Shown here: positions 45,243 to 56,277 of the stretch, piece after piece
Numbering within the stretch: the stretch's first letter is position 1
Layout of the letters: the number at the start of each line of letters is the position of its first letter
Origin: Impatiens glandulifera
Lineage: Eukaryota; Streptophyta; Magnoliopsida; Ericales; Balsaminaceae
Assembly (NCBI RefSeq): GCF_907164915.1
Contig: NC_061869.1
Span: 43,025,771-43,089,770, forward strand
Reading direction: 5' to 3'
Length of the DNA: 64,000 nt
Program-made: the position numbers and the translations under genes
The notes under the pieces: model-generated
Database searches by the model: none
What the model saw: the letters and a program-made list of their open reading frames with translations, nothing else
Told to the model about the DNA's origin: nothing

Positions 45243-45338
45243 CCTAACTTTTCATTTTTCTAGATGGATACAACTTTTAACATTCCTCGTCCTAACTTTT
45301 CATTTTTCTAGATGGATACAACTTTTAACATTCCTCAT
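45243..45338. repeat. 48-bp tandem duplication
   Basis: Two nearly identical units starting CCTAACTTTTCATTTTTCTA at 45,243 and 45,291. A weaker duplication of the sequence around 45,020-45,070 and 45,175-45,230 lies next to it. Confidence 0.85.
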
Positions 45339-45509
45339 AATCTCCGTATTCCTCACTAATACCCTCATATCATTATCTCCATTGAACATTATGTCTCCTA
45401 GACATGACTCTGATTTTTAACATATAGGTTAGCTCAATAAATTATACCAATTATAAAAATGTATTCAAATAACTTATAATTTCTTACAACTTGTCAATAT
45501 TATCAAGTT

Positions 45510-46975
45510 TTTTTGAAAAAACGACTTAGAGTTATTTTATTAAAAATTCTCAAAAATGGGAAAAAAACCACGAGTTTAAGAGATTATTCTAGACATGTCT
45601 ATAATGATTTTGAAGTCGTAACATTCTGAATAAAAGCTAAAAAGCTAAAAACGTAAATGAATTATCTGATTACAATGCTTTTCAATTCTAATGAGTTTAA
45701 AAAACGGTAAATTCCAATTTCTATAGATATTTCAGTTCTGCTCCGTGCTTGGAATTCTTGTCCACGTTCCCGCAAGGGCGCTGCAATCCGATAAAATATC
45801 TTTCCATAACTCTTCAACGCTCCTGCGGGTTCTACCATATACCCTTGCATTCCGATCTTGCCAAATGTTATACACCACTGCTCCAAAGCCGCACTTGAAC
45901 ACGTTTGTTGCAAATATATTTCCTTGGCTTTGAATAGTGTTGCATCTTTGATTTCATTCCATTCACTCGGGAAACTGATCAGCTTCAAGCTTTTATAGAA
46001 TATGTCCCAAATCTCTGAAGCAGTACAGCAGCTCCCGAATAGGTGATCTATGGTTTCTTCATTTCCTCTACATAGAAGACAGTTCGTGTCCAGGATGCTT
46101 ATATACTTCCTGATACGATCACGAGTGCTGAGTCTTTCCCAGAAGGCAAGCCATAGGATGAACTGATGTCTAGGGATAATCTTCGTTGACCATACAAGAG
46201 GATCATATTCTACTTTCTGTGTTTTTTCCCGTATTACCTCCCATATTTTCTTCGATACCAGCTTCCCATTGTTCTCAGCTTTCCATTCATGAATATCCGG
46301 TATGTCGTGTAGTTGTATGTTACTTATATGATCAAATATCCTCTGCCCTTCTAGATTTTTCTCAGGAGTGAGTCCCAATTCCCGTCTTTAATGTCACTGA
46401 TTTTTGCTTCTGTGCAGTCCCTTCTGATGCGGGTATTTTGAAACTCCTCCTTATGGATGATAGGCTGGTTTTTGAACCAGGGGTCGTGCCAGAATAGAGT
46501 GTCTTTCCCGTCCCCTAGCCAGATGTCATAAAGATCTGCAATATCGCTTTTTAATTTAAGAATCTTTTTTAGAGACCAATTCATACCTTCATGAATTTTG
46601 CAGGTCCAGATGTTGGTTTCGTATTTCATAAACCTCGTATGCACCCATTTGATCCATAGTGACTCCTGATTGCGCTCCAAAGCCCACAAATGCTTAAAGG
46701 TGAGAGCATAGTTCCACTCGATACAGTTATTCATGTCGATGCCTCCCTCGTCATTCGGTTTGTAGAGAGCGGTCCATTTGAATTTTTTTTCCTCCTCTTC
46801 TGCTACTTTCCCAGATAAAGTTCCTCATCAGTGTATCGAGCTCCTTCATTACCTTCTTCGGAATGGCCATTTGATGCGCCCAGTAGCCAACTATGTCCAT
46901 GACCACGGTTTTGATAAGTTCGATCCTCCCTGCATAAGAAAGTTTTTTCGTTCACCAGCCAGATATTGAGTGGTT
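45510..46975 (-). mobile_element. 5'-truncated LINE (L1-type), minus strand
   Basis: The 3' end is at 45,510, marked by a T run (poly(A) tail) and the same 3' end found at 40,984. The body runs right to about 46,975, where homology to LINE ORF2 starts abruptly just before an LSYAGRIELIK motif. RT itself is missing. I could not define the target duplication. Confidence 0.75.
45662..46960 (-). pseudogene. LINE ORF2 C-terminal part (post-RT region and zf-RVT)
   Basis: Minus strand. At about 46,800-46,950 the segment AGRIELIKTVVMDIVGYW and PKKVMKELDTLMRNFIW is the region right after RT. At 46,351-46,734 follow WTALYKPNDEGG and NNCIEWNYALTFKHLWALE. At 45,662-46,378 lies the RT-associated zinc-binding domain (zf-RVT): IIPRHQFILWLAFWERLSTR and CLLCRGNEETIDHLFGSC, with the Cys/His pattern intact. 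Frames change near 46,790 and 46,360. This part of ORF2 accompanies RT in plant L1-type LINEs. With no RT or endonuclease the copy is inactive. Confidence 0.8.
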
Positions 46976-47112
46976 TATAAGTTACTACTAAAGAAAATGA
47001 ACTAATAATACAAAATGGAACAAGTTTTTCTGAAAAAAACATGAAATTATTTTATTTATACGGACGATAATGATATTTTCACAATAGAAGTGTAAAAGAA
47101 TTTCATTCCACC

Positions 47113-47240
47113 AAGGTAGCTCAATGGTAATAGTCGGTTTAAGAGAACAAAATATCACGGGTTCGATTCAATCTGAAAGCACTTTGCGTTTAAGAGAGAA
47201 TATTACTGAAATTCAGTATTTAAATTAGTACATTTATATT
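47113..47240 (+). other. SINE-like sequence with tRNA-type pol III boxes
   Basis: A-box TAGCTCAATGG at 47,117-47,127 and B-box GGTTCGATTC at 47,160-47,169, spaced as in tRNA-derived SINEs, with GTTTAAGAG and ATCACGGGTTCG as in plant SINE heads. The end and target duplication could not be set. Confidence 0.5.
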
Positions 47241-47977
47241 TTGTCTCTAGTGAGAAGCTCTGTTTGATAATTCGGTTATTAATAATATAAAAATGTTAGT
47301 ATAAATTTTTGAATAAGTGAACAATATTTCATCAAGATAAGTTGGGTCTATAATTTGAATTTTACATTTTAAAACAAAACTATAACATGAAACAATGGTA
47401 CTACAACGTCTACTTGAAGAATTTGAACAAATTTAACTTCTTTTTTTTGAGTCGATTTCGGGCAATAGAATATTATGTTCGAGTTCCTGGCTTCGGCACT
47501 ATTCTCTGTTCTAGCAATGGCGACACAGGTTTCCCAATGCTGAAACAGACAATCGGGAACACATGGTCTTAGCTTGACTACAGGAAAGCAAAGGACTGTC
47601 AACGACGAAGTTGAAGTCGTTGTTTCCGGAAATTGAAGACATACTCTAATCCAATTCCTCTACAAATGTAGGTACTGTCCTATCTATGTGCCTATAAAAT
47701 TAGTTGAATAATTTGTGCTTGAATAGTCTTCTTGCATCAATTTTGATTTATGTCTGTTATTTTATTGAATATATGACAAAATTATCTAATATGATAAAGT
47801 CATATTATTGTTCTCTATGATGTCTTTGTACATAACACACAATTGAAGAAAATATTTACTAAAACATTTTGTTTTCGTTTAATGTGCGCACTTGATGGCA
47901 CCATGCTTAGTTGAAATGGACTAGAATTTGATAAAAATATGAAATGTAACCCAAAATAAACGATGAGTATACCCTTG
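47241..47977. other. No gene recognised
   Basis: AT-rich. The segment at about 47,460-47,640 is richer in GC and has short ORFs, without a domain I recognise. Confidence 0.35.
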
Positions 47978-48577
47978 ATAGATGATAGAAAAATTAAGTA
48001 GATTAATTTTGGAACCGGTCAGACAAACTAAACAGAAATTAAACTTCATGTGCAGGTACTGAACAAACCGGAACCGGAAATCGAAGTCAATAACCAGCTG
48101 CTATTACATCAAAGAAACCGGCTTCAAGTGATCAAGTCAAATGATCACAGGAACCGGCTTCACTTTCTCAAGCAACCGGTTAGCAAAGAACAGAAGAATA
48201 CACTTCAACCGGATCATAACGCATAAGACACAGAAACCGGAAAGTACAGATCAAAAGTCAGAAGATTCAAATCTCAAGAGTGACGTACTGTGACGGAGGA
48301 AACGTGTCTCGAAAAGATAAAAGAAGATCGGATCCGATCAGAAGCATGGGAGGAAAGTAATGATGCCTTGGTGATCCGATGCTGACGACCGGAAGCGGAT
48401 GTTCAACACGTGTATCAATCTGAAAACCGGTTATGTCATCATCTGCTCAGAGTCACCTGCATGAATGCCAGGTGTTGAGGAAGTTGAAGCGTGCAAGAAA
48501 TCCTCCTGCAGATAGGCGTGCTAATGATCAACCAATCCGCAAGAGAGAGAAGAAAGTAGCCGTTAGCTACTTTCAGC

Positions 48578-48585
48578 TATAAAAG
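48578..48585 (+). promoter_or_regulatory. LTR TATA box
   Basis: CAGCTATAAAAGGAAG; TATAAAAG at 595 bases from the LTR start, repeated at 57,821 in the 3' LTR. Transcription is expected to begin near 48,610 and to include the hairpin block. Confidence 0.75.
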
Positions 48586-48854
48586 GAAGATCAATCGTCT
48601 TCATTAAATGCCAGTGAATGCAGCAGTGAATACGAGAAATTGAGTAGTTGAAATTGTGAAAGTCATAAAGCATTCAATTCTAGAGAGATAAAGTTCTATA
48701 TTCTAAAGTCGGTTTGCCTAAAACCGGAAATCCTTGTGTGTGATTATTGTGTTGTGTTGTATTACATCAAAGTGTGAGTTTGGTGTAACCGGCGAGTAGC
48801 GAAGTTGGGCTCGACCGGAAGTGTACATTGTAACTATAAAAGTTAGTGGAGATC

Positions 48855-49106
48855 CTTCTCAGAATCTGAGAAGAAGGGGTGACGTAGGAGGGTTTGCTCC
48901 GAACATCCATAAACAAATTTCTGTGTCTTGTGTTCTTTTCTTTTGCTTTCATTTCCCGCTATCTTACCGTAAACCGCAAACCAACCATACTTCCAAAACC
49001 GGTCACTCACTCTCGTTAAATATCCTCCTTATTAAACATCATCTAAAAGTCGCAAACGTTGCTTCAACCTGAAATAGACACTTCCGCCCTTGAACACCGG
49101 TTCAAG
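48855..49106 (+). other. Conserved three-hairpin block of the LTR leader
   Basis: H1 CTTCTCAG-AAT-CTGAGAAG type stem (48,855-48,873), then AAGGGGTGACGTA, then H2 GGAG-GGTTTG-CTCC (48,887-48,900) and GAACATCCATAAACA, and H3 CTTGAAC-ACCG-GTTCAAG (49,089-49,106). The same order occurs in the other LTRs of the window, with stem changes that keep pairing. It lies downstream of the TATA box, so it would be in the RNA. Repeated at 58,098-58,349. Confidence 0.75.
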
Positions 49107-49252
49107 AGTCTGTGACAGGTTGTGCAGTGCTGAGAACGGTTTTAGTCTCTAACCGGACTATCACCAAGTAGTGTGTGTGTTGTAAGCGGCCTCCCTTACT
49201 TAAAACCGGAAAACACCCCCGGTCCTCCAAGGGCGTCCCCGATCCTAACAAG

Positions 49253-49264
49253 TGGTATCAGAGC
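49253..49264 (+). promoter_or_regulatory. Primer-binding site of element C
   Basis: TGGTATCAGAGC, complementary to the 3' end of initiator-Met tRNA, after the spacer AG. Confidence 0.95.
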
Positions 49265-49291
49265 GAGGTTCTTAGCACTCAAGCAATCAAA

Positions 49292-51145
49292 ATGGTGGGA
49301 AGCATGACTCACAGCGACAAGCCGCCAATGCTAAACAGCGAAGCATTTAGCAGTTGGAAGAAGCAGATGTATCTACATCTGATAACGCTAGATGATGAGA
49401 TGAGCCGAGTCCTGAAAGAAGGACCGATCAAGATTAACAAGGAGGAAAGCCAGTGGACAAGTGAAGATCGGAGAAGAAGCAACCTGGACAACCATTGCAT
49501 GAGGCACATCTATAAAGCCATAGATAACAACACTTTGAACAAAATATCAGAGTGCGAAAATGCAAAGGAAGCCTGGGAAACGATCATCCAGATCCACGAG
49601 GGAAACGAAAGAACCAAGGAAAATAAAATCTTGGTGGCTACGCAGAAGTATGAGAACATAAGGATGAAACCGGGGGAAAATATGAAAGAATTTAGCAACC
49701 GGTTCACCAGCGTAGTAAGCGAGCTTCAGACACTCGGAAAGAAGTACGACAACCGAGAAGTGATAATCAAAGCTCTAAGATCCTTGCCGAGCACGTGGGA
49801 TATCAAGACCATGGTGATGAGGGAATCCAACACCCTTGGGCAAATGAAGTTGCATGATGTATTTGAGGACTTGAAAGCCTACGAATTCGAGATCAACTCT
49901 CGGATTGAAGATGAAACATCTACATCAACCGCAACAAGAGCTTTAGTCACATCGGTGGAACCGGCGGCTCCAGTATCAACCGCACCGGCTCCAGTCAAAA
50001 ACACTGATCAAATAACCGATGATGTGATGGCGATGCTAGCCCAGAAATTCGGAAAATTCATGAAGAAGAGCCAGCCACCATCTAACAATGACTTTAATTA
50101 TAACTATGTAGATAAATCAAACAAAAGATGTTATAACTGTGATGGTTTTGGACATTTCAGGTCGGAATGTAGAAAACCAAGAAGAGATGATAGAAAACCG
50201 GAAGGAAACTATCAAGGGAATAATTATCAAGGCAACCGGTATCAAGGAAACAATTATCAAGGAAACAACTATCGGGGAAACAACAACAACCAACGAAACG
50301 ACTACCGAAGAAATAACGATCAACATGCTGATGAAGGAAAGGAGATCCAAAAAGCTCTCATTGCATCCGATGGTGGAAGCGAATGGGCATATTCCGACGA
50401 TGAAAATAGTGAAGAAAGAGTAACATGCTTCATGGCAAACGACGAAGAGGTATTTGATTTCTCGTCTGATGAATTTACTAAAGAAGATCTAGTTTCTGCA
50501 CTCAACCAAATGGTTGCTGAGTTCAGAAATATATCTGCGTACATGCCAACATCTGTGGAACCTAAAACCGAACAAATAAATGATAATAACGATAAAATAT
50601 ATGAAAACAAAACACATGAACCGGATGAACTATTCTCGGATGATGAGGAGACAGTTCAACCGGGAATGGAAACTGATGAGCGAGCAATGTACGTTACTGC
50701 TGCGTGGGAGAGATCACGTCAAGCAGTAAAACAAATGTGCAATTATAAACGACATCCGAAATGTAGATATGGTATCGGTTATGATCCAAGTAAACAAAAC
50801 GAAACGAAACAAACTAACGGGATGAAACTAACGAAAAACGATCTTCCGTTTATAAAATTTGTCAAGAGCTCACAAACAGAAAATGACCTAAAATCGGAAG
50901 AAACGCTTAAGTACGTAGGTCCCAACGAAACTGAAAAATGGCTTCATCCTGAGAGAAAGAAAGCCAACCGGAAACCGAATAAAAATAATAAAAATCGACA
51001 TCGAAGAAGTCCATCACCACATAAGGCATTCTTGAGCAACGGTCAAGAAGTTAAGCCAAACACTATCAAAACAATAACCGGGAAAGTGATCCGACTAATT
51101 CAAGTCTGGATCCCAAAGGGACTAATCAACCATGGACCCAACTAA
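49292..51145 (+). CDS. Gag (capsid/nucleocapsid) of element C
   Basis: 617 residues. I use the ATG at 49,292 ([10 protein letters not shown]), just after the primer site; the longer frame from 49,175 begins inside the LTR without an ATG. The N-terminal 230 residues are the copia gag domain ([19 protein letters not shown], then [20 protein letters not shown]). A CX2CX4HX4C zinc knuckle ([14 protein letters not shown]) is at residues 280-293, followed by a YQGNN-type Asn/Gly repeat (about 310-350) and an acidic then basic C-terminus. Gag forms the particle and binds the RNA. The stop at 51,143 overlaps the start of the pol frame by 14 bases, and the gag frame meets further stops at 51,170 and 51,188. 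Long for a copia gag, as in Sireviruses. Confidence 0.93.
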   Translation: MVGSMTHSDKPPMLNSEAFSSWKKQMYLHLITLDDEMSRVLKEGPIKINKEESQWTSEDRRRSNLDNHCMRHIYKAIDNNTLNKISECENAKEAWETIIQIHEGNERTKENKILVATQKYENIRMKPGENMKEFSNRFTSVVSELQTLGKKYDNREVIIKALRSLPSTWDIKTMVMRESNTLGQMKLHDVFEDLKAYEFEINSRIEDETSTSTATRALVTSVEPAAPVSTAPAPVKNTDQITDDVMAMLAQKFGKFMKKSQPPSNNDFNYNYVDKSNKRCYNCDGFGHFRSECRKPRRDDRKPEGNYQGNNYQGNRYQGNNYQGNNYRGNNNNQRNDYRRNNDQHADEGKEIQKALIASDGGSEWAYSDDENSEERVTCFMANDEEVFDFSSDEFTKEDLVSALNQMVAEFRNISAYMPTSVEPKTEQINDNNDKIYENKTHEPDELFSDDEETVQPGMETDERAMYVTAAWERSRQAVKQMCNYKRHPKCRYGIGYDPSKQNETKQTNGMKLTKNDLPFIKFVKSSQTENDLKSEETLKYVGPNETEKWLHPERKKANRKPNKNNKNRHRRSPSPHKAFLSNGQEVKPNTIKTITGKVIRLIQVWIPKGLINHGPN

Positions 51146-54100
51146 ATGTGGGTACCAAAAAGTTGTAAATAATTATTTGCTGCAGGTTAGGAGGAGCAAC
51201 CGGTTGAAGAATTCTGAATGGTACTTGGACAGCGGATGCTCAAGGCACATGACCGGAAACAAGGAGCTACTAACCGACATCAAATACGAAACAGGAGCAT
51301 TCATCACATTTGGGGATAACTCAAAAGGTAAGACCGTGGGCAAGGGTAAGATTGTCCATGGTGAACTATCCATAAATAATGTGTTATTGGTAGAAAAGCT
51401 AAGTTTTAATTTATTAAGCATAAGTCAGATGTGTGATGTGGGCTATAAAGTTGAATTTCATAAAAACTCATGCTTAGTCAAGAATCAAAATGATGAAACC
51501 TTGTTAACCGGTAATCGGATAGGAAACATTTACAAAGTAAACTGGAAAACAGATTTCGAAAAACCTGTGTGTATGATAGCCGGAAATGATCCAAACTGGC
51601 TTTGGCATAAACGGTTAAACCACTTGAATTTCAAAACGATTAACTTTATTTGTTCCAAGGAACTAGTTCATGGTTTTCCAAATGTTAAATTTTCAAAAGA
51701 TAAAGTATGTGCTGCATGTCAAATGGGAAAACAAGTGAAATCATCTTTTAAAAGTAAAGGAAACTATCAATCTGAAAGATGTTTGGAACTGCTGCATATG
51801 GACTTGTTCGGTCCGGTTAGAGTAACTAGCTTAGGAGGCATGCATTACACCATGGTAGTTATTGATGATTATTCTAAATTTACCTGGGTAACTTTTCTAG
51901 CTTCTAAAAATCAAGCTGCTTCAAACTTGATTAAACTGATTTTGAGAATACAAAATGAAAAATCTATTCGAGTAAACAAAATTAGAAGTGATAGAGGAAC
52001 TGAATTCATTAATAGCAATTTAACTACTTTTCTTGATGATTCCGGAATTAGGCACGAGTTGTCTAGTGCCAGAACTCCTCAACAAAACGGCCTGGCTGAG
52101 AGAAGAAACCGAACTCTCAAGGAAGCCGCAAGGTCAATGATAGCCGATTCGGGTATAGCTCAAAAGTTTTGGGCTGAAGCTATCAACACTGCTTGTTATA
52201 CACAAAATCGATCTCTTGTGACTAAACGGTTTTCAAAAACTCCTTTTGAAATCTATTTTGATAAAATTCCAAATGTACGGTATTTTCGAATTTTTGGTAG
52301 TAAATGTTTTGTTCATAATAACGGCAAGAAGTACTTGACCGCTTTTGATGCTAAATCCGATGAGGGAATAATGTTGGGATATTCAGCTGTAAGTAAAGCA
52401 TACCGAGTATATAATACTAGGACTTTAACAGTTGAAGAAACCGCACACGTTGTTTTCGATGAAACGGTTGAGCGAAACACTGCATTACCCTTCGACCTTC
52501 ACAACAGAATGGAAAATTTCAATATCTATTCTGATGATGAAGACGAGGTTCCGGTTTTTAGACGCTTTGTCAAGGACCAAGCGGTTGATGTTGAAATTCA
52601 ACCTGATCAAGCTGCTTCACCGCAGAAAGTTGACGCTTCAGTTTCTACTGAAGAAATCGGTCGGTCTGACTCTGTTCAACCTACCGATCAGTCTAACCTT
52701 GACCAGCCAGCCGAAAGCTTGGTAGACACGTCTCGGATTAACCTCAGAAGGAACAAAAATCATCCTCTTGAACTAGTAATAGGTAACATCTCCTCACCCG
52801 TCCGAACTAGGCAACAAAATTTGGATCACTATGGAAACTCTGCTTTCATATCACAAATTGAGCCGAAAAAGGTGGATGAAGCACTGTCAGATCCAGATTG
52901 GATCTTGGCAATGCAAGAGGAATTAAACGAGTTTGAGAGAAATAAAGTCTGGTACCTAGTTCCTAGACCGAAAAATAAACCGGTTATAGGCACACGATGG
53001 GTATTCAGAAATAAACTCGATGAAAACGGTTTAGTTACGAGGAACAAAGCCAGGTTAGTGGCTCAAGGATATAAACAGGAAGAAGGAATTGATTTTGAAG
53101 AATCATTCGCACCTGTAGCTAGACTTGAGGCCATTAGAATATTTTTAGCCTATGCAGCTTTCAAAAAGTTTAAAGTTTATCAAATGGATGTAAAAAGCGC
53201 CTTTCTAAACGGTAAAGTAAATGAAGAGGTGTATGTTAATCAACCTCCAGGTTTCAAAAATTCAGAACATGAAAATCACGTTTACCGGCTGAATAAAGCC
53301 CTTTACGGTTTGAAACAAGCTCCCAGAGCTTGGTACGACACCTTGACTCAATTTCTTTTTGATCACAAATTTACAATCGGTTCAGTAGATAAAACCTTAT
53401 TTAAATTTGAAAGAAAGGAGCAAATTTTACTTGTTCAAATTTATGTTGATGACATCATATTCGGATCAACCGATCCAAAGTTATGTGACAAATTTTCGAA
53501 AATGATGACTGATAGATTTCAAATGAGTATGATGGGGGAAATGAGTTTCTTTCTAGGACTTCAGGTTAAGCAGATGGAAGCCGGAATCTTTATCAGCCAA
53601 CCGAAGTATACAGCCGAACTGCTGAAGAGATTTGGGATGGACACTTGTGCCGAAGCGGCTACGCCAATGAGTCCTTCCGTGAAGCTGGACAAAGATGATG
53701 ATGGTCAAGCGGTTGACATCACAGCATATCGAGGAATGATCGGTTCGCTGTTATATCTTACAGCCAGCCGACCTGATATTCTGTTTGCGGTTGGAGTATG
53801 CGGGAGGTTCCAGGCAAATCCAAAGCAATCTCATTATACGGCGGCTAAGAGAATCTTAAAATATCTGAAGGGAACTCAAGAAGTGGGACTCTGGTATCCA
53901 AAAGACTCGAGCTTCAATCTAATAAGCTATTCCGATGCCGATTACGCGGGATGCAAAATCGACAGAAAGAGTACAAGTGGAACCTGTCAGTTTCTGGGTG
54001 ACCGGTTAGTTACCTGGAGCAGCAAGAAGCAAACGTCCGTTGCAACGTCAACCGCAGAGGCGGAGTACTTAGCGGCTGGAAGCTGCTGTGCACAACTCCT

Positions 54101-54395
54101 CTGGATTCAACAGCAACTCAGGGACTTCGGAATAGAAGCAAAGGAGTCTCCTATCTTCTGTGACAACACCAGCGCCATAGCGATTACATACAATCCGGTG
54201 TTGCACTCAAGAACGAAGCATATCGACATTCGACATCATTTCATCCGGGAGCATGTTCAGGAGAAACACATCCGGCTGGAATATGTGTCAACCGAGCAAC
54301 AAGTAGCGGACATCTTCACGAAACCGCTACAGGAAGCTAAGTTTTCACATTTTCGAAATATTCTGGGTCTTACTAATTTAAATCAATTGATATAA
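51132..54395 (+). CDS. Pol polyprotein of element C (protease, integrase, RT, RNase H)
   Basis: 1,087 residues from the ATG at 51,132, fully open. The aspartic protease motif DSG is at residues 33-35 ([13 protein letters not shown]). Integrase zinc residues are H159, H164, C193 and C196; the catalytic triad is D224, D287 and E323 with the usual 35-residue spacing. Reverse transcriptase: D686 in [11 protein letters not shown] and YVDD at 781-784. RNase H: D935 (YSDADYAG), E976 region and D1011. It ends with [10 protein letters not shown]. All catalytic residues are present, so the enzyme set looks functional. The frame is +1 relative to gag. Pol needs a frameshift, re-initiation at 51,132 or splicing to be made. 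The first 25 residues resemble nothing in related proteases and may be an out-of-frame artefact of a recent lesion. Confidence 0.93.
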   Translation: MDPTKCGYQKVVNNYLLQVRRSNRLKNSEWYLDSGCSRHMTGNKELLTDIKYETGAFITFGDNSKGKTVGKGKIVHGELSINNVLLVEKLSFNLLSISQMCDVGYKVEFHKNSCLVKNQNDETLLTGNRIGNIYKVNWKTDFEKPVCMIAGNDPNWLWHKRLNHLNFKTINFICSKELVHGFPNVKFSKDKVCAACQMGKQVKSSFKSKGNYQSERCLELLHMDLFGPVRVTSLGGMHYTMVVIDDYSKFTWVTFLASKNQAASNLIKLILRIQNEKSIRVNKIRSDRGTEFINSNLTTFLDDSGIRHELSSARTPQQNGLAERRNRTLKEAARSMIADSGIAQKFWAEAINTACYTQNRSLVTKRFSKTPFEIYFDKIPNVRYFRIFGSKCFVHNNGKKYLTAFDAKSDEGIMLGYSAVSKAYRVYNTRTLTVEETAHVVFDETVERNTALPFDLHNRMENFNIYSDDEDEVPVFRRFVKDQAVDVEIQPDQAASPQKVDASVSTEEIGRSDSVQPTDQSNLDQPAESLVDTSRINLRRNKNHPLELVIGNISSPVRTRQQNLDHYGNSAFISQIEPKKVDEALSDPDWILAMQEELNEFERNKVWYLVPRPKNKPVIGTRWVFRNKLDENGLVTRNKARLVAQGYKQEEGIDFEESFAPVARLEAIRIFLAYAAFKKFKVYQMDVKSAFLNGKVNEEVYVNQPPGFKNSEHENHVYRLNKALYGLKQAPRAWYDTLTQFLFDHKFTIGSVDKTLFKFERKEQILLVQIYVDDIIFGSTDPKLCDKFSKMMTDRFQMSMMGEMSFFLGLQVKQMEAGIFISQPKYTAELLKRFGMDTCAEAATPMSPSVKLDKDDDGQAVDITAYRGMIGSLLYLTASRPDILFAVGVCGRFQANPKQSHYTAAKRILKYLKGTQEVGLWYPKDSSFNLISYSDADYAGCKIDRKSTSGTCQFLGDRLVTWSSKKQTSVATSTAEAEYLAAGSCCAQLLWIQQQLRDFGIEAKESPIFCDNTSAIAITYNPVLHSRTKHIDIRHHFIREHVQEKHIRLEYVSTEQQVADIFTKPLQEAKFSHFRNILGLTNLNQLI

Positions 54396-54430
54396 TCATG
54401 ATACATGTAAAACCGGGATATGTGTTCAGG

Positions 54431-54448
54431 GAGAAGCTAAAGCTTCTC
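54431..54448 (+). other. Post-pol hairpin of element C
   Basis: GAGAAGC-TAAA-GCTTCTC, a perfect stem 36 bases after the pol stop. Conserved in position in A (three copies) and B (one). It could be a 3' processing or stability signal for a gag-pol RNA, or a translation signal; nothing here tests that. Confidence 0.65.
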
Positions 54449-54997
54449 AATTTAATGGGCCATTAATAAAATCAAACATGCTAACCGGGAGGAAAACTCC
54501 GGTTATGCCCGACTACTTCATTATTTCAAACCAAATGTATGTTTACTTAACGGTTGAAATAACCAGGTTGAAGTGGATAAGATAAATCCAAAATTGAACA
54601 ATTGTTGATATTAATCAACTATTCTTCATAAACGGAAATATTCTACTAAAACCGGTCATGGAAAACCGCTTAGTACGCATGCACTCTGATCTGATGAAAT
54701 GAATTTTTCCGGTTAACCTGAGATGACTAACCGAGTTTTCGTGCATGCTTTGATAAATGAAGCCTGTGATTAATTAAAAACAAGTTTACCACAATCGAGA
54801 TGACGACATGTGTCCATCATCAAGAGAGGGAAACTTACATCTTGTCAATAGATATTTTTCATCATTGCTATCTTAGTAATTATTAGATTTACCTTGGAAA
54901 TAACCATTAGTTACTTCAACAAGTTAAGTCTATTTAATAGGCAATGACATCATCAGGCATGCTTAACTTCATTTAATACTAAGCCGAATCCACGGGC

Positions 54998-55008
54998 TAT
55001 ATAAACCA
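54998..55008 (+). promoter_or_regulatory. Internal TATA-like box before ORF3
   Basis: GGGCTATATAAACC about 95 bases upstream of the ORF3 start, followed by a pyrimidine-rich leader (CCCTCTTGTCTCTCTC). In A and B the same position reads CTCCTATTTATTGATGC and CTCTTATATTTAACGATGCC on the minus strand. Confidence 0.55.
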
Positions 55009-55095
55009 TGCTTAATCCTTGTCAAAACATCACAAGTTTACTATTCACAAGAATCATCCTTGAGATAAAACCCTCTTGTCTCTCTCAAAACAAAC

Positions 55096-55857
55096 ATGAA
55101 CTCCAACCCTTTAGCCAAGAAGATCCTACTGGCAGATTTTGAATCAATCTATCAGTATGAGGACCATGAAGTCAAGGAGATGTTCTTAGCCATTGAAAGG
55201 AGCGGGCTAAGAAGTTTCCTTGAGAACAGGTTTATCATCGACTACCTTGTAGTCGAAGAACTGTTCGAAACCGTGAAAGAAGTGCACCGAGAGATACTCG
55301 TCGCACAGGTTTACGGCCAAAAATTCCTTTTCAGCGAGACGGACTTCGCTGTCTACTGCGGTTTACCCAATGAAGGGGTAACCGATCTAACCTATTCATC
55401 GGTGACAATGGAAGAAATGTGTCGCCGGTTCTCTGGATCTAACATCCCGGTTAAGCCCTGGGGTGCTAAAAGTAAACTTTCTCACAAGTACCAGATTCTC
55501 TGCGAGATTCTGGGAAAATCTGTGTTATGCAGAGAGAAAAGTTACTACTACACTCAGAGGGTTTTCGAGATGATGATAGCTGTAACGGTTGGGACACCGG
55601 TCAACTGGTCCTGGATCATCTTCAGCAACCTGAAGAGGATGATTCTCTCCAACAAAACCGGATACGCTCCTCAGCTGAGCGGTTTCTGCGCAAGTCTGGA
55701 GATCCATTCTGGAGCGTTCGTCACTCTGCATCCAAGGCATGTGCTCACCAAAGAACGAGTACAGGAGATGATCGACCGATGGGAAGCGGTTAAGGCGAGA
55801 AGAATTGAAGCGGCTGAGGCTTCAACCGCTCAAACAGCTGAATCATCGAACGTTTAA
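55096..55857 (+). CDS. Accessory ORF3 of element C, unknown function
   Basis: 253 residues, intact. An N-terminal domain (about residues 8-100) has ILLADFESIYQYEDHEVKEM, SGLRSFLENRFIID and GQKFLFSETDFAVYCGLPNE. The middle part has YQILCEILGKSVL and a Trp-rich PVNWSWIIF. The C-terminal 40 residues are a charged helix ending in Ala/Ser/Thr. No signal peptide, convincing membrane segment or catalytic motif. Decayed relatives occupy the same place in A (13,150-13,915) and B (39,240-39,988). The N-domain recurs in ORF4. The pattern 'GxxFxFxExDxAxxCxLP' recalls plant-transposon-associated domains of unknown role; that is a weak resemblance. A TATA-like box upstream suggests a separate transcript. 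Confidence 0.8.
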   Translation: MNSNPLAKKILLADFESIYQYEDHEVKEMFLAIERSGLRSFLENRFIIDYLVVEELFETVKEVHREILVAQVYGQKFLFSETDFAVYCGLPNEGVTDLTYSSVTMEEMCRRFSGSNIPVKPWGAKSKLSHKYQILCEILGKSVLCREKSYYYTQRVFEMMIAVTVGTPVNWSWIIFSNLKRMILSNKTGYAPQLSGFCASLEIHSGAFVTLHPRHVLTKERVQEMIDRWEAVKARRIEAAEASTAQTAESSNV

Positions 55858-56167
55858 ACCTGTCCTTTCTTTTGTCTATCTCTTTTCCTTACAAAACCGG
55901 TATTCTGCTGTACCACCGGTTTCTGTACTTTAATTAATGAAATAGATTTCTCTTTCTTCCAAATCAAAATCTACAACATTCAATGCGCCGTATCAAAGTA
56001 AATCATTCCTTTCTTGGAAACATAAATTCTCAGTATCAAAAGCATGCCTGAGCTGATCTGACAAGACATGTCTTTATTCCCTTGGAAAATCACAAAATTA
56101 TTAATACCTAAGCATAAACGGCTACATTTTTAAATCCTTGCATTAAATGCTATCATTCATTCCAGGC

Positions 56168-56175
56168 TATAAAAA
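56168..56175 (+). promoter_or_regulatory. Internal TATA-like box before ORF4
   Basis: CAGGCTATAAAAAGGGG, 110 bases upstream of the ORF4 start, followed by a C/T-rich leader (CATCCCTCTCTCTAAG). Confidence 0.6.
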
Positions 56176-56277
56176 GGGGTTCAATCTTCATCTTTCAAAC
56201 CACGCCTTCAAGCATCCCTCTCTCTAAGAATTCAAAAGCTCAAGAACTCTCCTAAGCCTTCTTCATTGTTCATCATC

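Larger units (their letters stand above)
47983..49250 (+). repeat. 5' LTR of element C
   Basis: 1,268 bp. U3 (47,983 to about 48,600) holds some ten AACCGG motifs. The TATA box is at 48,578. Three hairpins lie between 48,855 and 49,106. The LTR ends two bases before the primer site. The family is also represented by the solo LTR at 37,702. Confidence 0.95.

Noticed and set aside
47387..47640. Possible exon of a cellular gene
   Set aside because: GC is slightly higher, but no domain, splice-site pattern or continuing frame could be supported.
49175..49291. Extension of gag upstream into the LTR
   Set aside because: The longer frame has no ATG, lies partly in U5 and covers the primer-binding site. 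The ATG at 49,292 matches the gag start of relatives.
55096..55857. Calling ORF3 an envelope gene
   Set aside because: The position fits, but there is no signal peptide, membrane anchor or fusion-peptide-like segment. I leave it as unknown.
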